A stretch of 64,000 nt of DNA from Prorocentrum cordatum (Eukaryota; Sar; Dinophyceae; Prorocentrales; Prorocentraceae): positions 202,275-266,274 of the forward strand of contig CAUYUJ010010402.1 in the NCBI GenBank assembly GCA_963575745.1. The letters are read 5' to 3'. Positions 1-9,721 of the stretch are shown piece after piece. A model generated the notes under the pieces. That model searched no databases. It was not told where the DNA came from and was given only the letters and a program-made list of their open reading frames with translations. The position numbers and the translations under genes were made by a program. Position 1 is the stretch's first letter. Every line of letters begins with the position of its first letter.

Positions 1-673
1 ACTGTGCTGGGCCCCCCAGCAGGCCTCGAAAATGGCGACAGTTTCGCAGATCGCAGCCCCCCAGGGATGGCGAGGTCTAATTTGGGTCCGCCGTGGCCCT
101 CACTGTGCTGGGCCCCCCAGCAGGCCTCGAAAGTGGCGACAGTTTCACAGATCGCAGCCCCCCAGGGATGGCGAGGTCTAATTTGGGTCCGCCCGTGGCC
201 CTCACTGTGCTGGGCCCCCCAGCAGGCCTCGAAAGTGGCGACAGTTTCACAGATCGCAGCCCCCCAGGGATGGCGAGGTCTAATTTGGGTCCGCCCGTGG
301 CCCTCACTGTGCTGGGCCCCCCAGCAGGCCTCGAAAATGGCGACAGTTTCGCAGATCGCAGCCCCCCAGGGATGGCGAGGTCTAATTTGAATCCGCGCGT
401 GGCCCTCACTGTGCCGGGCCCCCCAGCAGGCCTCGAAAATGGCGACAGTTTCACAGATCGCAGCCCCCCAGGGATGGCGAGGTCTAATTTGGGTCCGCCC
501 GTGGCCCTCACTGTGCTGGGCCCCCCAGCAGGCCTCGAAAATGGCGACAGTTTCGCAGATCGCAGCCCCCCAGGGATGGCGAGGTCTAATTTGGGTCCGC
601 CCGTGGCCCTCACTGTGCTGGGCCCCCCAGCAGGCCTCGAAAGTGGCGACAGTTTCACAGATCGCAGCCCCCC
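1..673. repeat. 102-bp tandem repeat, about 6.6 copies
   Basis: Each unit begins ACTGTGCTGGGCCCC and carries GGATGGCGAGGTCTAATTTG; units start at 1, 102, 204, 306, 408, 510 and 612. The array runs off the left edge of the window. The period is a multiple of three, so several frames on both strands stay open and give 34-residue peptide repeats. Copies differ by only a few substitutions, some of them shared between alternate units. I see no sign that it is coding. Positions 674-925 after it hold no gene. Confidence 0.9.
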
Positions 674-925
674 GCAGGCAAGACAGGAAGAGGCGGGAGG
701 CGGGAGGCGGGAGGAGGAAGGACGCGACCACACTGCTCTATTCAAAACGAATACCCAACCAAGGAGGGTTGGGAAAAAGAAACAAGCACGAAAAACGTCG
801 TGATCATGTCGCCACTTGGGAAAGAGGCCGCACCAGGCTCGTTCCTTTTGCGGGGCCACTGGGGGCGGAGGGGCGCATGCTCCTGGCGCTCACCCCCCTT
901 TCTACGCAGGGCCGCTGAGCCGATG

Positions 926-1125
926 TCAGGGGAAAGAAGAATGACATAAACACAAAACTCGAAGGTCCGCGCGGATTTCTCGGACCGGCGATGGGGCCCC
1001 CTGGCGGCGCCTCCGGCGCCGCCCTTGGCGCGCTCCCCGCGCTAAGGAGGGGGGTCCAGCGCCGATCCGAGAAATCCGCGCGGACCTCGGAGTTTTTATG
1101 TTCATTCCAGTGATTGTTCCCCTAG
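926..1125. mobile_element. Foldback element family 1, copy A
   Basis: Long imperfect inverted repeat. The left arm contains GAAGGTCCGCGCGGATTTCT and the right arm AGAAATCCGCGCGGACCTCG. The outer ends are AGGGGAA on the left and TTCCCCT on the right, with a GC-rich core rich in GGCGCC. The same arms and core recur at 7578-7774 and in part at 3345-3455. No ORF of its own, so it is a MITE-like non-autonomous element. The exact ends are estimated from where the arms stop matching. Confidence 0.75.
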
Positions 1126-1309
1126 ATGTGGACAGGCGGCGCTGGCAGGAAGGGCAGAACGTGGCGAGGGCGCGGCCCCCCTCGGACGACGGGGGGCCTA
1201 TCTCTCTCGCGGGAAGTCAAAGGGATGGCCAGGCCGCGTGCCGTCGGCTCCGCCGAAGGGGCAGGCCGGGAAAGAGGGGCCGCAGAAGTCCACCAGCACG
1301 GGGTGAGGG

Positions 1310-1510
1310 GGGGACGAGGAGGAGGAGAGAGGAGGAGGAGGAGGAGGAGGAGGAGGAGGAGGAGGAGGAGGAGGAGGAGGCCAGCGTAGGGAGAGGAGGA
1401 GGAGGAGGAGAAGGAGGAGGAGGAGGAGGAGGAGGAGGAGGAGGAGGAGGGGGAGGAGGAGGAGGAGGAGGAGGAGGGGAGGAAGAGGGGAGGAGAATCG
1501 GAGAACGACG
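1310..1510. repeat. (GAG)n purine microsatellite
   Basis: Nearly uninterrupted GAG/GGA trinucleotides. They produce acidic or glycine-rich apparent ORFs on the plus strand and Leu/Ser-rich ones on the minus strand; none is credible as a gene. Confidence 0.9.
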
Positions 1511-1599
1511 AGCAGGAGGACAGGAGGAGGAGAAGGAGGGGAGGAAGAGTAAGATTAGGCAGCGAGGACACCAAGCAGTGAGAACTGCACTGTGAAAGC

Positions 1600-2290
1600 G
1601 CTAAAACTGTGGGGCGTGATCTGTGCGGCGCAGGCTGCGCGGTGCAAGCTGTGCGGTGCAAGCTGTGCGGTGTGAGCTGGAGGCGTAAGCTACGCTGTGT
1701 GATCTGGAAGTGGAAGCTGTGAGGTGTAAGTTGCGTGCTGCAAGCTGGGAGGTGAGAGCCATGCAGTGTGAGCCATACGGTGCAAGCCACGACGCACAAG
1801 CCATGCGGGGTAAGCCATGCTGCATGCAAGCTGTGCAGTGCAAGCGTGTTGTGTCAGTCACGCTGCGCCCACGAGGCGACCACAAGCGGGCCCCGGGCGC
1901 CCACGAGCGGGCACCAGGCACCCACCTCGGCGCTCCCACCCCGCGCACGAGGCGCCCGCGGGGCGTCCAGGGGCGGGCACGAGGCGAGACCTCGGAGGGC
2001 GCCCCCAGCTCGCGGAGGAGGAGGAGGAGGAGGAGGAGGACGAGGAGAAGGAGGAGGAGGAGGAGGAGGGCGAGGAGGGGGAGAGCGAGGAGGAGGAGGA
2101 GGAGGCCCACGAGGCGCCCACGGGCGGGCACCGGGCGAGGCTCGCCCAGCGCACGAGGCGCCCGCAGGGCGGGCACCCCGGCGAAGCCTCGCCGGACCCG
2201 CCCAGGGCACGGGGCGCCCACGGGGCGCCCACGGGCAGAAGCGTGGCGAGGCCTCGGCGGGCGCACCCGATGACTCAGAGGCCGAAGGGG
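1600..2290. repeat. Degenerate short tandem repeats, GCAAGCTGTG then CCCACGAGGCG types
   Basis: 1600-1860 is a decayed array of GTGCAAGCTG-like words. 1870-2290 is a GC-rich array of words such as CCCACGAGGCGCCCGC and GGGCGGGCACC, interrupted by a GGA tract at about 2018-2108. A related GCCACGAGGCGGCCACGGG array is at 6080-6470. No gene seen. Confidence 0.75.
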
Positions 2291-2335
2291 CGAGCCCCGA
2301 GTGCAAGCACTGGTTGGAGAGCGAGGGAGAGGGCC

Positions 2336-2554
2336 GGACAGACAGGCAGACAGGCAGACAGGCAGACAGGCAGACAGGCAGACAGACAGACAGACAGAGA
2401 ACAGAGAACAGAGAACAGAGAACAGAGACAGAGACAAAGACGAAAACACAGACACAGAAACAGACGCAGACAAAGACACAGGCACAGACACAGACAGAAA
2501 CAGAGACAATGACAGAGGCACAGACACAGACACAGAGACAGAAACGGAGGCAGG

Positions 2555-2594
<40 letters not shown>

Positions 2595-2640
2595 GAGACA
2601 GAGAGAAACAGAGAGAGAAGACAACAGCAGCGGCATAATT
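2336..2640. repeat. (CAGA)n, (CAGAGAA)n and (GA)n microsatellites
   Basis: Consecutive blocks of CAGACAGG, AGAACAG, CACAGACA and pure GA. Confidence 0.9.
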
Positions 2641-3177
2641 AACGAGAAACAAGGTGCAGCCGGGCCAGCTCGTAACGAATCAGGGGCCGAACCTATGCCA
2701 AAGAAGTCACGAACTACCCATGGCCAGCTGCGCTGCCCATGCCTTGCCCAGCTTGGCATCGGCCAGACTCGCGCCGCTCCAGCTGCCAGAACCTATAAAA
2801 ATAAGCCACCGCTTAAAATGTACTGCGGGAAGCCTGCCCTGAGTAGGAAACAAACTCTATACACCGACGCTTTTTCCCGGCCCTGCGCTGACACTTGCAC
2901 AAGAAAGCGGATCCTGGTGTACACGTGATCCTGATGTATACTTCTTTCGTTGTTCCCCCGGGAAACGGAGGATAACAAATATGCACCACACCGCCCCGAC
3001 GCCGTCCCCGAACCTGCGGAAAAGTCCGGCTGACGAACAGCCCGCCACTGGTGATGTGTATATGTTCCCGCTTCCGACTTCGCTCAGCCACTTTTCTCAG
3101 CATCGTAGAACACCGCCTGGATCAGGGGACCTGCAAGAACCACATGCGCATATAGACCTTTGGTTGTCGGCACGGAC
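2641..3177. other. Non-repetitive spacer, no gene recognised
   Basis: About 540 bp of moderate-GC, non-repetitive sequence. Short open frames exist on the minus strand (for instance around 2813-3103) but have no start context, spliced-leader relic or recognisable motif. Confidence 0.5.
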
Positions 3178-3330
3178 AGGGGGCCACATGCGAACCCTAC
3201 CCCTAGCCCCCACGATTTCTGAGGGGGAGGGTGGGGTTCACTTCGCTCGGGAGCTCCCGAACGACGTGAACCCCACCCTCCCCCTCAGAAATCGTGGTGG
3301 GTAGGGGTAGGGTTCGCACGTGGCCCCTAG
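3178..3330. repeat. 153-bp nearly perfect palindrome
   Basis: The arms read GCGAACCCTACCCCTA on the left and TAGGGGTAGGGTTCGC on the right, meeting at GGGAGCTCCC near 3253. Only a handful of mismatches separate about 70-bp arms, and there is almost no loop. No ORF. It adjoins the truncated family 1 foldback at 3345-3455, so it may have inserted into that element's left arm. Confidence 0.85.
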
Positions 3331-3344
3331 CGGATCTGCATCCC

Positions 3345-3455
3345 TCCTCTGGCACGCGGGGCGCGCCGGAGGGGGCGGCGCCGGAGGCGCCGCCAGAGGG
3401 GTAGCGGGGAGTGGGGTCCGGCGTCGGCCGAAGAAATCCGCGCAAACCTCCGGAA
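3345..3455. mobile_element. Foldback element family 1, truncated copy C
   Basis: Carries the GC-rich core (GGCGCGCC, GGCGCCGGAGGCGCC) and the right arm (GAAGAAATCCGCGCAAACCT) of the family seen at 926-1125 and 7578-7774. The left arm is missing or replaced by the palindrome at 3178-3330. Confidence 0.65.
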
Positions 3456-3498
3456 GGTTCTGCTTGTGCCGCTTGTTAGCCTTCGAGCCGCCACCGTG

Positions 3499-3748
3499 TT
3501 AGCGGCACTCAGGGGCGTGTTAAGTTGCTTGTACAGTAAACGAGGATAACAAGGATGCGCGATAAGGATGCAAGGGCCTTGGATGCCCATTTCGAAGCTA
3601 TTCGAGCGGGGCGCGGCCAACGAAAGTGGCCAAGGATGGGCCGAGGAGGCAAGGATGCAAGGGTACCCGTGCGAAGGTTGCCCATCCTTACTATGCGGGT
3701 TGACTGTAGCGGCACTCAGGGGCGTGTTGAATTGCTTGTATGCTGTCT
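3499..3748. repeat. Direct repeat pair TAGCGGCACTCAGGGGCG
   Basis: A block of about 40 bp starting TAGCGGCACTCAGGGGCG and ending TTGCTTGTA occurs at 3499-3536 and again at 3709-3748. The 170 bp between them hold repeated GGATGCAAGG words. No gene. Confidence 0.7.
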
Positions 3749-3839
3749 GGTAAGGTTTGTCCGTTCCTTGTAAGGACAATCCCTCCCCTACCCGCGCGCG
3801 CGCGTGGTCCGAAGATTGCACCCCCTGGTTTTGCCCTCC

Positions 3840-4020
3840 AGCGCTCTCAGCTGCCTCCAGACGGCCCCAAGACAGCCAAAGACAGTTCCAAAACAGCTTC
3901 GAAACACCCCAAGACCATCCAAAGAAGTCCCAACGAAGTCCCAAATGCCCCAAGATCCCCACAAGATGCCTCAAGAGGCCCCACGAGGCCTCCAAAAGGC
4001 GCCAAAAGAAACATCAAGCG
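3840..4020. repeat. Degenerate CCAAGAC-GCC repeat (dispersed family)
   Basis: A run of words like GGCCCCAAGACAGCC and CCTCCAAAAGGCGCC. The same degenerate composition recurs at 6530-6840, 31540-31760 and 43440-43860, and in reverse complement at 23640-23850. It gives basic, Pro/Lys-rich apparent ORFs with no other coding sign. Confidence 0.6.
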
Positions 4021-4145
4021 AGGCCCGACGAGGCGATCAACATTGAAACACATGTTACCGTGCGCGGACCCCCCCAAAAAAGTCATTGCACTGTGGACGT
4101 GTGAGCTGTGAGATGTGGTGTAAACTACGTGGTGCAGTAGTTTCT
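4016..4145. repeat. Duplicated unique segment, copy 1 (copy 2 at 6127-6260)
   Basis: About 120 bp including AAACACATGTTA, AAGTCATTG and GTGGACGTGTGAGCT recurs at 6127-6260 with scattered substitutions. In both places it directly follows a degenerate GC-rich repeat. No ORF. Confidence 0.7.
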
Positions 4146-4548
4146 GTTCGCAGCGAGTTGTCCGCTCAACTGCTCGCGCAATCATCCCACCCACACACCC
4201 ACAAATTAGTTTGCAAAACCCATGCGGAGGCGATTGCGATGAGTGCTTGGAGTTGACTGGTGCACATCTGCGGCCGCGCTAGCCCGCGCATGCGCGCGCG
4301 CAGCGGCCAGATAGTTTGGCGCTACCGACGCGGCCGTGGTGGCGCTGACCGCTGGGCACTTCCCAGCAGGCACTTCAGTGCGAGTCGGCGATTTGGGCGG
4401 ACGCTGCATCATGGCACCGTCGGCAACGGTATATGCGATGATGATGGTAGCGATGCTGGTGACGATGATGACAGCGACGACGGCAAGGTCAGTGACGGCG
4501 CCGATGATGATCACGCCGACGACGATAACGGCGCCCTCGCGTCGGGAT

Positions 4549-5235
4549 GAAGGTTTTGGAGGGAATTCGACATACGCGCGCGGCAGACGCGCGAGAGTGG
4601 CCCGCATGGATATATTTGATACGGATCGCGCCCCCACCCACAGCACGCGCACAAGGGCGTTCGAATGATTTCAACGTGCGGCGCGAGAGGACCGTTTGGC
4701 CGAACGTAAAGACAATGCTTGAGAAACGAACAAAAAACACGAATCTTGGCTGTCTTAAGAATTCGCAGGAGCGCGAGCGCAGGCATGTTTGCCAAACCAT
4801 GTGTTTTTGTTATATGGTTTAGGACATTCGATTTTGACATCCTCGCGAAACCTGAGGTCTTTGAAGGACTTCGGCATGCGCGCGCGACGACGCGCGCGTG
4901 TGTACATTTCGTCCCATATGTTGAAAGGGATTCTTGCGACAGCACGCGCGCAAGGACGTCCGAGCGATTCCGATACGCGGGCGCGAGAGGCCCGCATGGT
5001 AGCAAGTTGTGAACATGTTGAGAAGCCTGTGGTCTTCTGAAAAAATTGAAAAAATGAGAGAAAAAAAACGAGCGCAAGCTTTTTTGAAATTCTTCTTGCG
5101 AAAAAATGTTTAAGGTGTGTTCGGGACACTCGATCTTGAAATCCTTGCGAAATCGAGGGTTGTCTGAAGGTTTTCGGCATGCGCGCGCGACGACGCGCGC
5201 ATGTGCACTTTGTCCCGTTTTCTGCAAGGGATTGG
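4549..5235. repeat. About 310-bp tandem repeat, 2.2 copies
   Basis: Units begin GAAGG-TTTTGGAG or GAAGG-CTTCGGCATGCGCG at 4549, 4863 and 5166. Each carries a CGCGCGCGACGACGCGCGC-like tract, AGCACGCGC, GAGAGGCCCGCATGG and a CTTGCGAAA-type segment. The third copy is truncated after about 70 bp. The preceding 4206-4548 holds GAT-rich sequence and no gene. Confidence 0.75.
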
Positions 5236-5640
5236 GAAGGCCCAGCGGCCACTGCTGCCGACCCTGAAGGGGGACGGCGACGACGACGTCGGCGGCGGCG
5301 GCGGCAGCGGCGACGACGCTGACGCTCTGGAGCCTTCCTTGGGGCTCTCTTGGGAGCTTCTTGGGCTCTGTCGGGGCTTCGGCTGGGGCCACGGCTGGGG
5401 CCAGGGCCAGGGCTGGGGCCGAGGGCCGAGGCTAGGGCCACGGCCGGGGCTGGGGCCCGAGGCTGGGAGCCAGATGTCTGGGTCCGGGGCCGGGGCCAGA
5501 GCGCGGGGCCGAGGCCGGGGCCGGAGCGGGGGCTGGGGCGCGGGGGGAATAAGATCTGGGCGGCGACCCCCCCCCCAGGACCTCCCCAAACCCCTGGGAC
5601 CCCCCCAGGACACCCCCGGGACCCGTCCGGGACACCCCCC
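5236..5640. repeat. GGGGCC-rich degenerate array
   Basis: CGACGACG-rich sequence, then about 180 bp of GGCTGGGGCCACGGC-type words, then C-rich CCCCCAGGAC words. It is open in several frames with Gly/Pro/Arg-rich products; not judged coding. 5641-6079 is unique sequence without a recognisable gene. Confidence 0.7.
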
Positions 5641-6079
5641 CCCCGGCGCGGGGAAGGGACCAAAGGGAAGGGGTGTTCCTTCGATTCCACTCCGATGTTG
5701 TTCAATTTTGCTTGGGACGGCGCGCATGAGGAAGAGGGCCCAGGCAAAAGGAACAGAGTAGGACGGAGACGACGACTCCAACGGAAAAGCCCGACTCGAA
5801 CGGAAAAGTCCCTCACAAACGCCGACAGGGTCGGCGAAGTCTTGAACTGCGGATTTTTGATACACGAGTGCGCGCGCACAATATTTCTGCAGAGGATGAG
5901 GGGGGGCGATACCGGCCTGCCTGGAATTTTACGACGTCAGATTTAGAGTGGACGATGGGACAAAATCATATGTAAATTGCAATACGACCAGGCTGCCCGC
6001 TAAGTCTGGAGGGATCCGAATAATCTTTCAGAAAAGAGAATATACGTAGTACAAGCTGGAAGCGTCCACGAGGCGACCA

Positions 6080-6470
6080 TGGGTGGCAACGTGGCGAAAC
6101 CTCGCGGGCCACGAGGCGGCAAAAGAGACATCCAGCGGGGCGCGACGAGGCGACAAAGATTGAAAAACATGTTAGCCCGCGTGGACCCCAAAAAGTAAGT
6201 CATTGAACCGTGGATGTGTGAGCTATCAGATGTAGTGCAAGCTATGTGGCGCGATAGCTGTAGTGGTGCAAGCTGGAAGCGGCCACGATGCGGCCACGGG
6301 CAGCAACGTAGCAAAACCCCGCGGGACCCACCGAGCAAAAACGAGGCGGCCACGAGGCGGCCACGGGCGGCAACGTGGCGAAATCCCGCCGGACCCACCC
6401 AGCGCACGGGGCGGCCACGAGGCAACCAAGGGCGGCAACGTGGCAAAAACTCGCCAACTAAGTGCAAGCA
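6080..6470. repeat. Degenerate GCCACGAGGCGGCCACGGG array with duplicated segment
   Basis: About 60-bp degenerate units containing GGCCACGAGGCG, GGCAACGTGGC and GGACCCACC. The duplicated segment shared with 4016-4145 is embedded at 6127-6260. Confidence 0.7.
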
Positions 6471-6529
6471 CTTTGGGGAATCATGAAAAAACAACGCTCG
6501 TGATTATGAACCTTCTGCTGCTTCGGACA

Positions 6530-6840
6530 CCTGGAAAAAGCTGCAGGGAGCCCCGAGAAGCCTCCAAGACGCTCAGAACTCCCCAAAGAGCACCCAGACG
6601 GCTGCAGAGAGCCCCGAGAGGCCTCCACGACGCTCAGAACTCCCCTGAGAGCACCCATACGGCCACGAGACTGCCCGAGAGCTCCCCAAGACGGCCCAAG
6701 AGAACTTCCACAACTGCCCCGGGGCACGCCAAGACGCCCCCAAGAGAGTTCGACCGAGCACATTCGGGAGAGCTCGGTGGATCCAGCGCGCCCAAGACAG
6801 CTCCGAGACGCCCTAACGAGGCTCCCACTAAGCCTGCGCC
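6530..6840. repeat. Degenerate CCAAGACGGCC repeat
   Basis: Words such as CTCCAAGACGCTCAGAACTCC and GAGAGCACCCA occur with near-repeats. Member of the dispersed family described at 3840-4020. The following 6841-7297 is unique sequence with no credible gene. Confidence 0.6.
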
Positions 6841-7297
6841 TTCAAATGTGAGAGGGGAGGATGGAGGAGGAACGATGCAGGAAGAGGAGAGCAACGCTGC
6901 GGACAGCCAGGGATGGACATAACCCCCTTTAGTAAAACGTGGTTTAGTGAGAACGACCTCGGGCCCAAACCTGGCGGGCGCAAGCCTGGAAAATGACGGC
7001 CGCGGCGCACTCTCGAGAACCGAAAATGGGCAATTCAATCGACGTGTCAGGGTGGAGGTTCTGTCCACCCCCGAGACAGGGGAGGAGGCGTACAAGACCC
7101 CCGGCGGCTCAAGCCAGAGCGCTGAACTGCAGGGGAGCTTGCAGCAGGCAGCTGGGACACACAGGCTGCCTGCAAGACCCGCGGGGGGTGCGCCCTGTGC
7201 CCGCCGATAGCCCTCGGGGCGCAGCCCGGGCGGGCCAGCCCCAGGCATGCGATGTCCTGATTTGTTCCCGGCGCGGCCCCTGAAGTCCCTACCCTTC

Positions 7298-7494
7298 TCG
7301 GGCCGGGCGAAAGGGGAGGGATAGCAAAGGGGGGATTTGAGAATCAGCTCACGTGCCTGATTTTGCCGGCGCCTCCCGGCGCCGGGAGGCGCCCATGTAT
7401 CGAGGAGTGGGCCCGGCGGCGGGGCCGAAACCTGCTGCATGCAGCAGATTTCATAACCCCCCCTTTCCCTATCCCCCCCTTTCGCTCGGCCCGA
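7298..7494. mobile_element. Foldback element family 3
   Basis: Inverted repeat of about 197 bp. The left arm reads TCGGGCCGGGCGAAAGGGG and the right arm CCCCCCTTTCGCTCGGCCCGA, followed inward by GGATAG/CTATCC and AAAGGGGGG/CCCCCCTTT. The interior has a GGCGCCTCCCGGCGCC hairpin and a CTGCTGCATGCAGCAG palindrome. No ORF. Confidence 0.7.
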
Positions 7495-7577
7495 CCTTCC
7501 CCCAGGGCCAGGGCTTCATCCCCAGCTGTTGTTCGACGGTCCTGGGGCCTGGTAAGGGCTTCCAGAAGCCGAAAATA

Positions 7578-7774
7578 TAGGGGGACGAACAATGACGCAA
7601 CATAAACATCGGAGGTCCGCACGGATTTCTCGGATCGGCTCTGGACCCCCCTCCCTGGCGCGCGGAGCGCGCCAGGGGCGGCGCCAGAGGCGCGGCCAGG
7701 GGAGTCCAGCGCCGATCCGAGAAATCCGCGCGGACCTCCGAGTTGTTATGCTTATGTCTTGGTTCGTCTCCCTA
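7578..7774. mobile_element. Foldback element family 1, copy B (most complete)
   Basis: Terminal inverted repeats begin TAGGGGGACGAAC on the left and end GTTCGTCTCCCTA on the right. The arms then continue through CATAA, GGAGGTCCGC and GGATTTCTCGGATCGGC. The GC-rich core GGCGCGCGGAGCGCGCC is shared with copies at 926-1125 and 3345-3455. 197 bp, no ORF. This copy defines the family ends best. Confidence 0.85.
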
Positions 7775-7824
7775 GAAAATCGAAAAACCTCCGCCTTGAT
7801 TGTTCCAGGACGTTGCATACCAGT

Positions 7825-7975
7825 TTGGAGGTCAGAAAGGGGTGTGGCATAAAGGGGGTACGGTGCCAATCGTGGAAAGCGCGATGCTGTCTGCGATAAA
7901 AAACATCGCCAGATTCCCCTTTACATGAAATTAGCGCCACACCCCTTTATGCCATACCCCTTTCCTGCCTCCAGG
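7825..7975. mobile_element. Foldback element family 4
   Basis: The left arm contains AAAGGGGTGTGGCATAAAGG and the right arm CCTTTATGCCATACCCCTTT, with outer GGAGGTCAG / CTGCCTCC. About 33-bp arms with a 84-bp loop containing GCGATGCTGTCTGCGATAAA. No ORF. Confidence 0.7.
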
Positions 7976-8439
7976 ACCTGGGGTTCGGTGTGGGGGCCAG
8001 TGCCGGCGCAGGGACGCGCGCTCAGGGCTACCTGGCTGGGCGGCCCGGCGGCTCCTTGCTGGCGCTCGGGAGCCGGTCCGCGCTGCAGCCCCACTGCCGG
8101 AGCTCCTCCTCCTCCACGTGCTCGTGGTCCGCCGCCGCGCTTGCAGCGGCCGGTGCGCGTCGGGGCCCTCGCGAGTCTGTGTGGGGGCGGGGGTGATATC
8201 AGGGTGCGACCCGCGCAGGATAGGAGCGTTCCAGGAAGTACTAGGGAGTAGATCTGGCAGCCCTCGTTGCTGGGGGCCGTGCGGAGCATTAAGGAGCATC
8301 TGGAGATCCTGAAAGCCTTGGACATTACAGAACGCAGCCTTATCATGACATCTTGCTCCTCTGGCTTGCCTTCTGCACTTCCCGCGGAGCCATCCCCCCG
8401 ACGCCTCAGGAGCCGACAGGCGAGCAGTCCTGCTGGCCG

Positions 8440-8770
8440 AGTCCCTGCACTCGGGCGCCTTCCCTGAGGGGGCTGTTTTCCGCCACCACCACCATAAATT
8501 GGAGGGGCAGGGGCTCCTCCTCCTCCCTCCTCCTCCTCCTCCTCCTCCTCCTCCTCCTCCCTCCTCCTCCTCCTCCTCCTCCTCCTCCTCCTCCTCCTCC
8601 CCTCCTCCTCCCCCTCCCCCCTCCTCCTCCTCTCCTCCTCCCTCCTCCTCCTCCTCCTCCTCCTCCTCCTCCTCCTCCTCCACCTCCTTCCCCCCTCCAA
8701 CTTATCGTGGTGGTGGTGGAAAACAGGCCCATCATTCCCCCCCCTCTCCAGGCGCCCACCCTGCACGCAG
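8440..8770. repeat. Inverted repeat with a (CTC)n loop
   Basis: CTGTTTTCCGCCACCACCAC on the left pairs with GTGGTGGTGGTGGAAAACAG on the right. Outside these, GTGCAGGGTGGGCGCC-like sequence on the right pairs with GGGCGCC-containing sequence on the left. The loop (about 8517-8690) is a CTC microsatellite. The adjoining 7976-8439 and 8771-9604 are GC-rich spacers with no credible gene. Confidence 0.65.
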
Positions 8771-9604
8771 CGGCGGGCCCGCGCGGCAGCGCCCCTGGAT
8801 CTGCGGCAAATTCCTCCGCGATACCCTTGCTGCCCCTCTCCACGGCTCCGCCGGCTGCCCTGGAGCCTGAAACAGAGCCCTTCTCCACCGCAATCCTCAT
8901 CCACCCGCCCTGCCCCCCCGGGCTCGTGCGGCAGCGGCGCCGCATGTCGAGGATGTCTTCGTCGCCAACCCTTCCTGGGCACCAAGTCGGGCACTCGCAG
9001 CCACGAGTCCGCTCCTGGGGGAGGTGGGCCTTCGGCAGGTACGTGGGCCTCGTGGCGGCGCGCAGGAGGGGGTTGCCGCGAGGGGGGTGGCCATCCAAGA
9101 AGGTGGCTCGCTCCCTAGAAGGGCCCGGAGGCTTCTTGGAAGCCAGGAGGGCCTCGAAGAAGGCACTGGCCTCCTTAGAAGCTCCCCCCGCCTGCTTGGG
9201 CAGGCCGACCCCCCTCTCGCGCCACCACCCTTCGAGTAGGGGATGGATCGACTACAGAACTGATGTCCCCTAAAATTTGTTTCTCGTCGAATCTACAGGA
9301 AAGTACTTAGAATTCTGAGTCGATATGCGAAAACCGACGCTTTCGTCGTAGATTCTATGGGGAAGAAAGTCATTGCGGGGTACCCCTTGTGCGCGCCGCC
9401 AGGCCTCACTGGAGGCCACGTTGCCAGCGGCGCTGGGATGGCCGTGCCCTCGAGCCCCAGAGCGCGGCGCGCCTCGCGATCCGCCGACCAGCTCCGCCAG
9501 CTGCTGCGCCACTGGGCCAAGTCCTCCTCCCAGCACCTTAGGAGGCAACTACTGGGAGGTCTTCGTCGGAAGGATTTAAGAGGAGTAGCCCCATTGGGGG
9601 GCTG

Positions 9605-9720
9605 CTACGCAGGATTAGGCCGCGGATTAAGCGGGATGAAACCGGATTGAACGGGATTCAGCCAGATCAAGCGGGATAAAGCCAGATTAAACCAGATTCC
9701 GGACCAGGGTAAGAATTTGA
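9605..9720. repeat. Degenerate 12-bp GGATTAAGCGGGAT repeats in putative intron
   Basis: Short degenerate words GGATTGAACGGGATT, CAGATCAAGCGGGAT and GATTAAACCAGATT lie just beyond the likely splice donor of the exon at 9722. They read through as a C-terminal tail of low plausibility, so they are probably intronic. Confidence 0.5.
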
Positions 9721-9721
9721 C

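Noticed and set aside
93-803. 34-residue repeat protein
   Set aside because: The 102-bp repeat is open in several frames on both strands; no start or domain outside the repeat.
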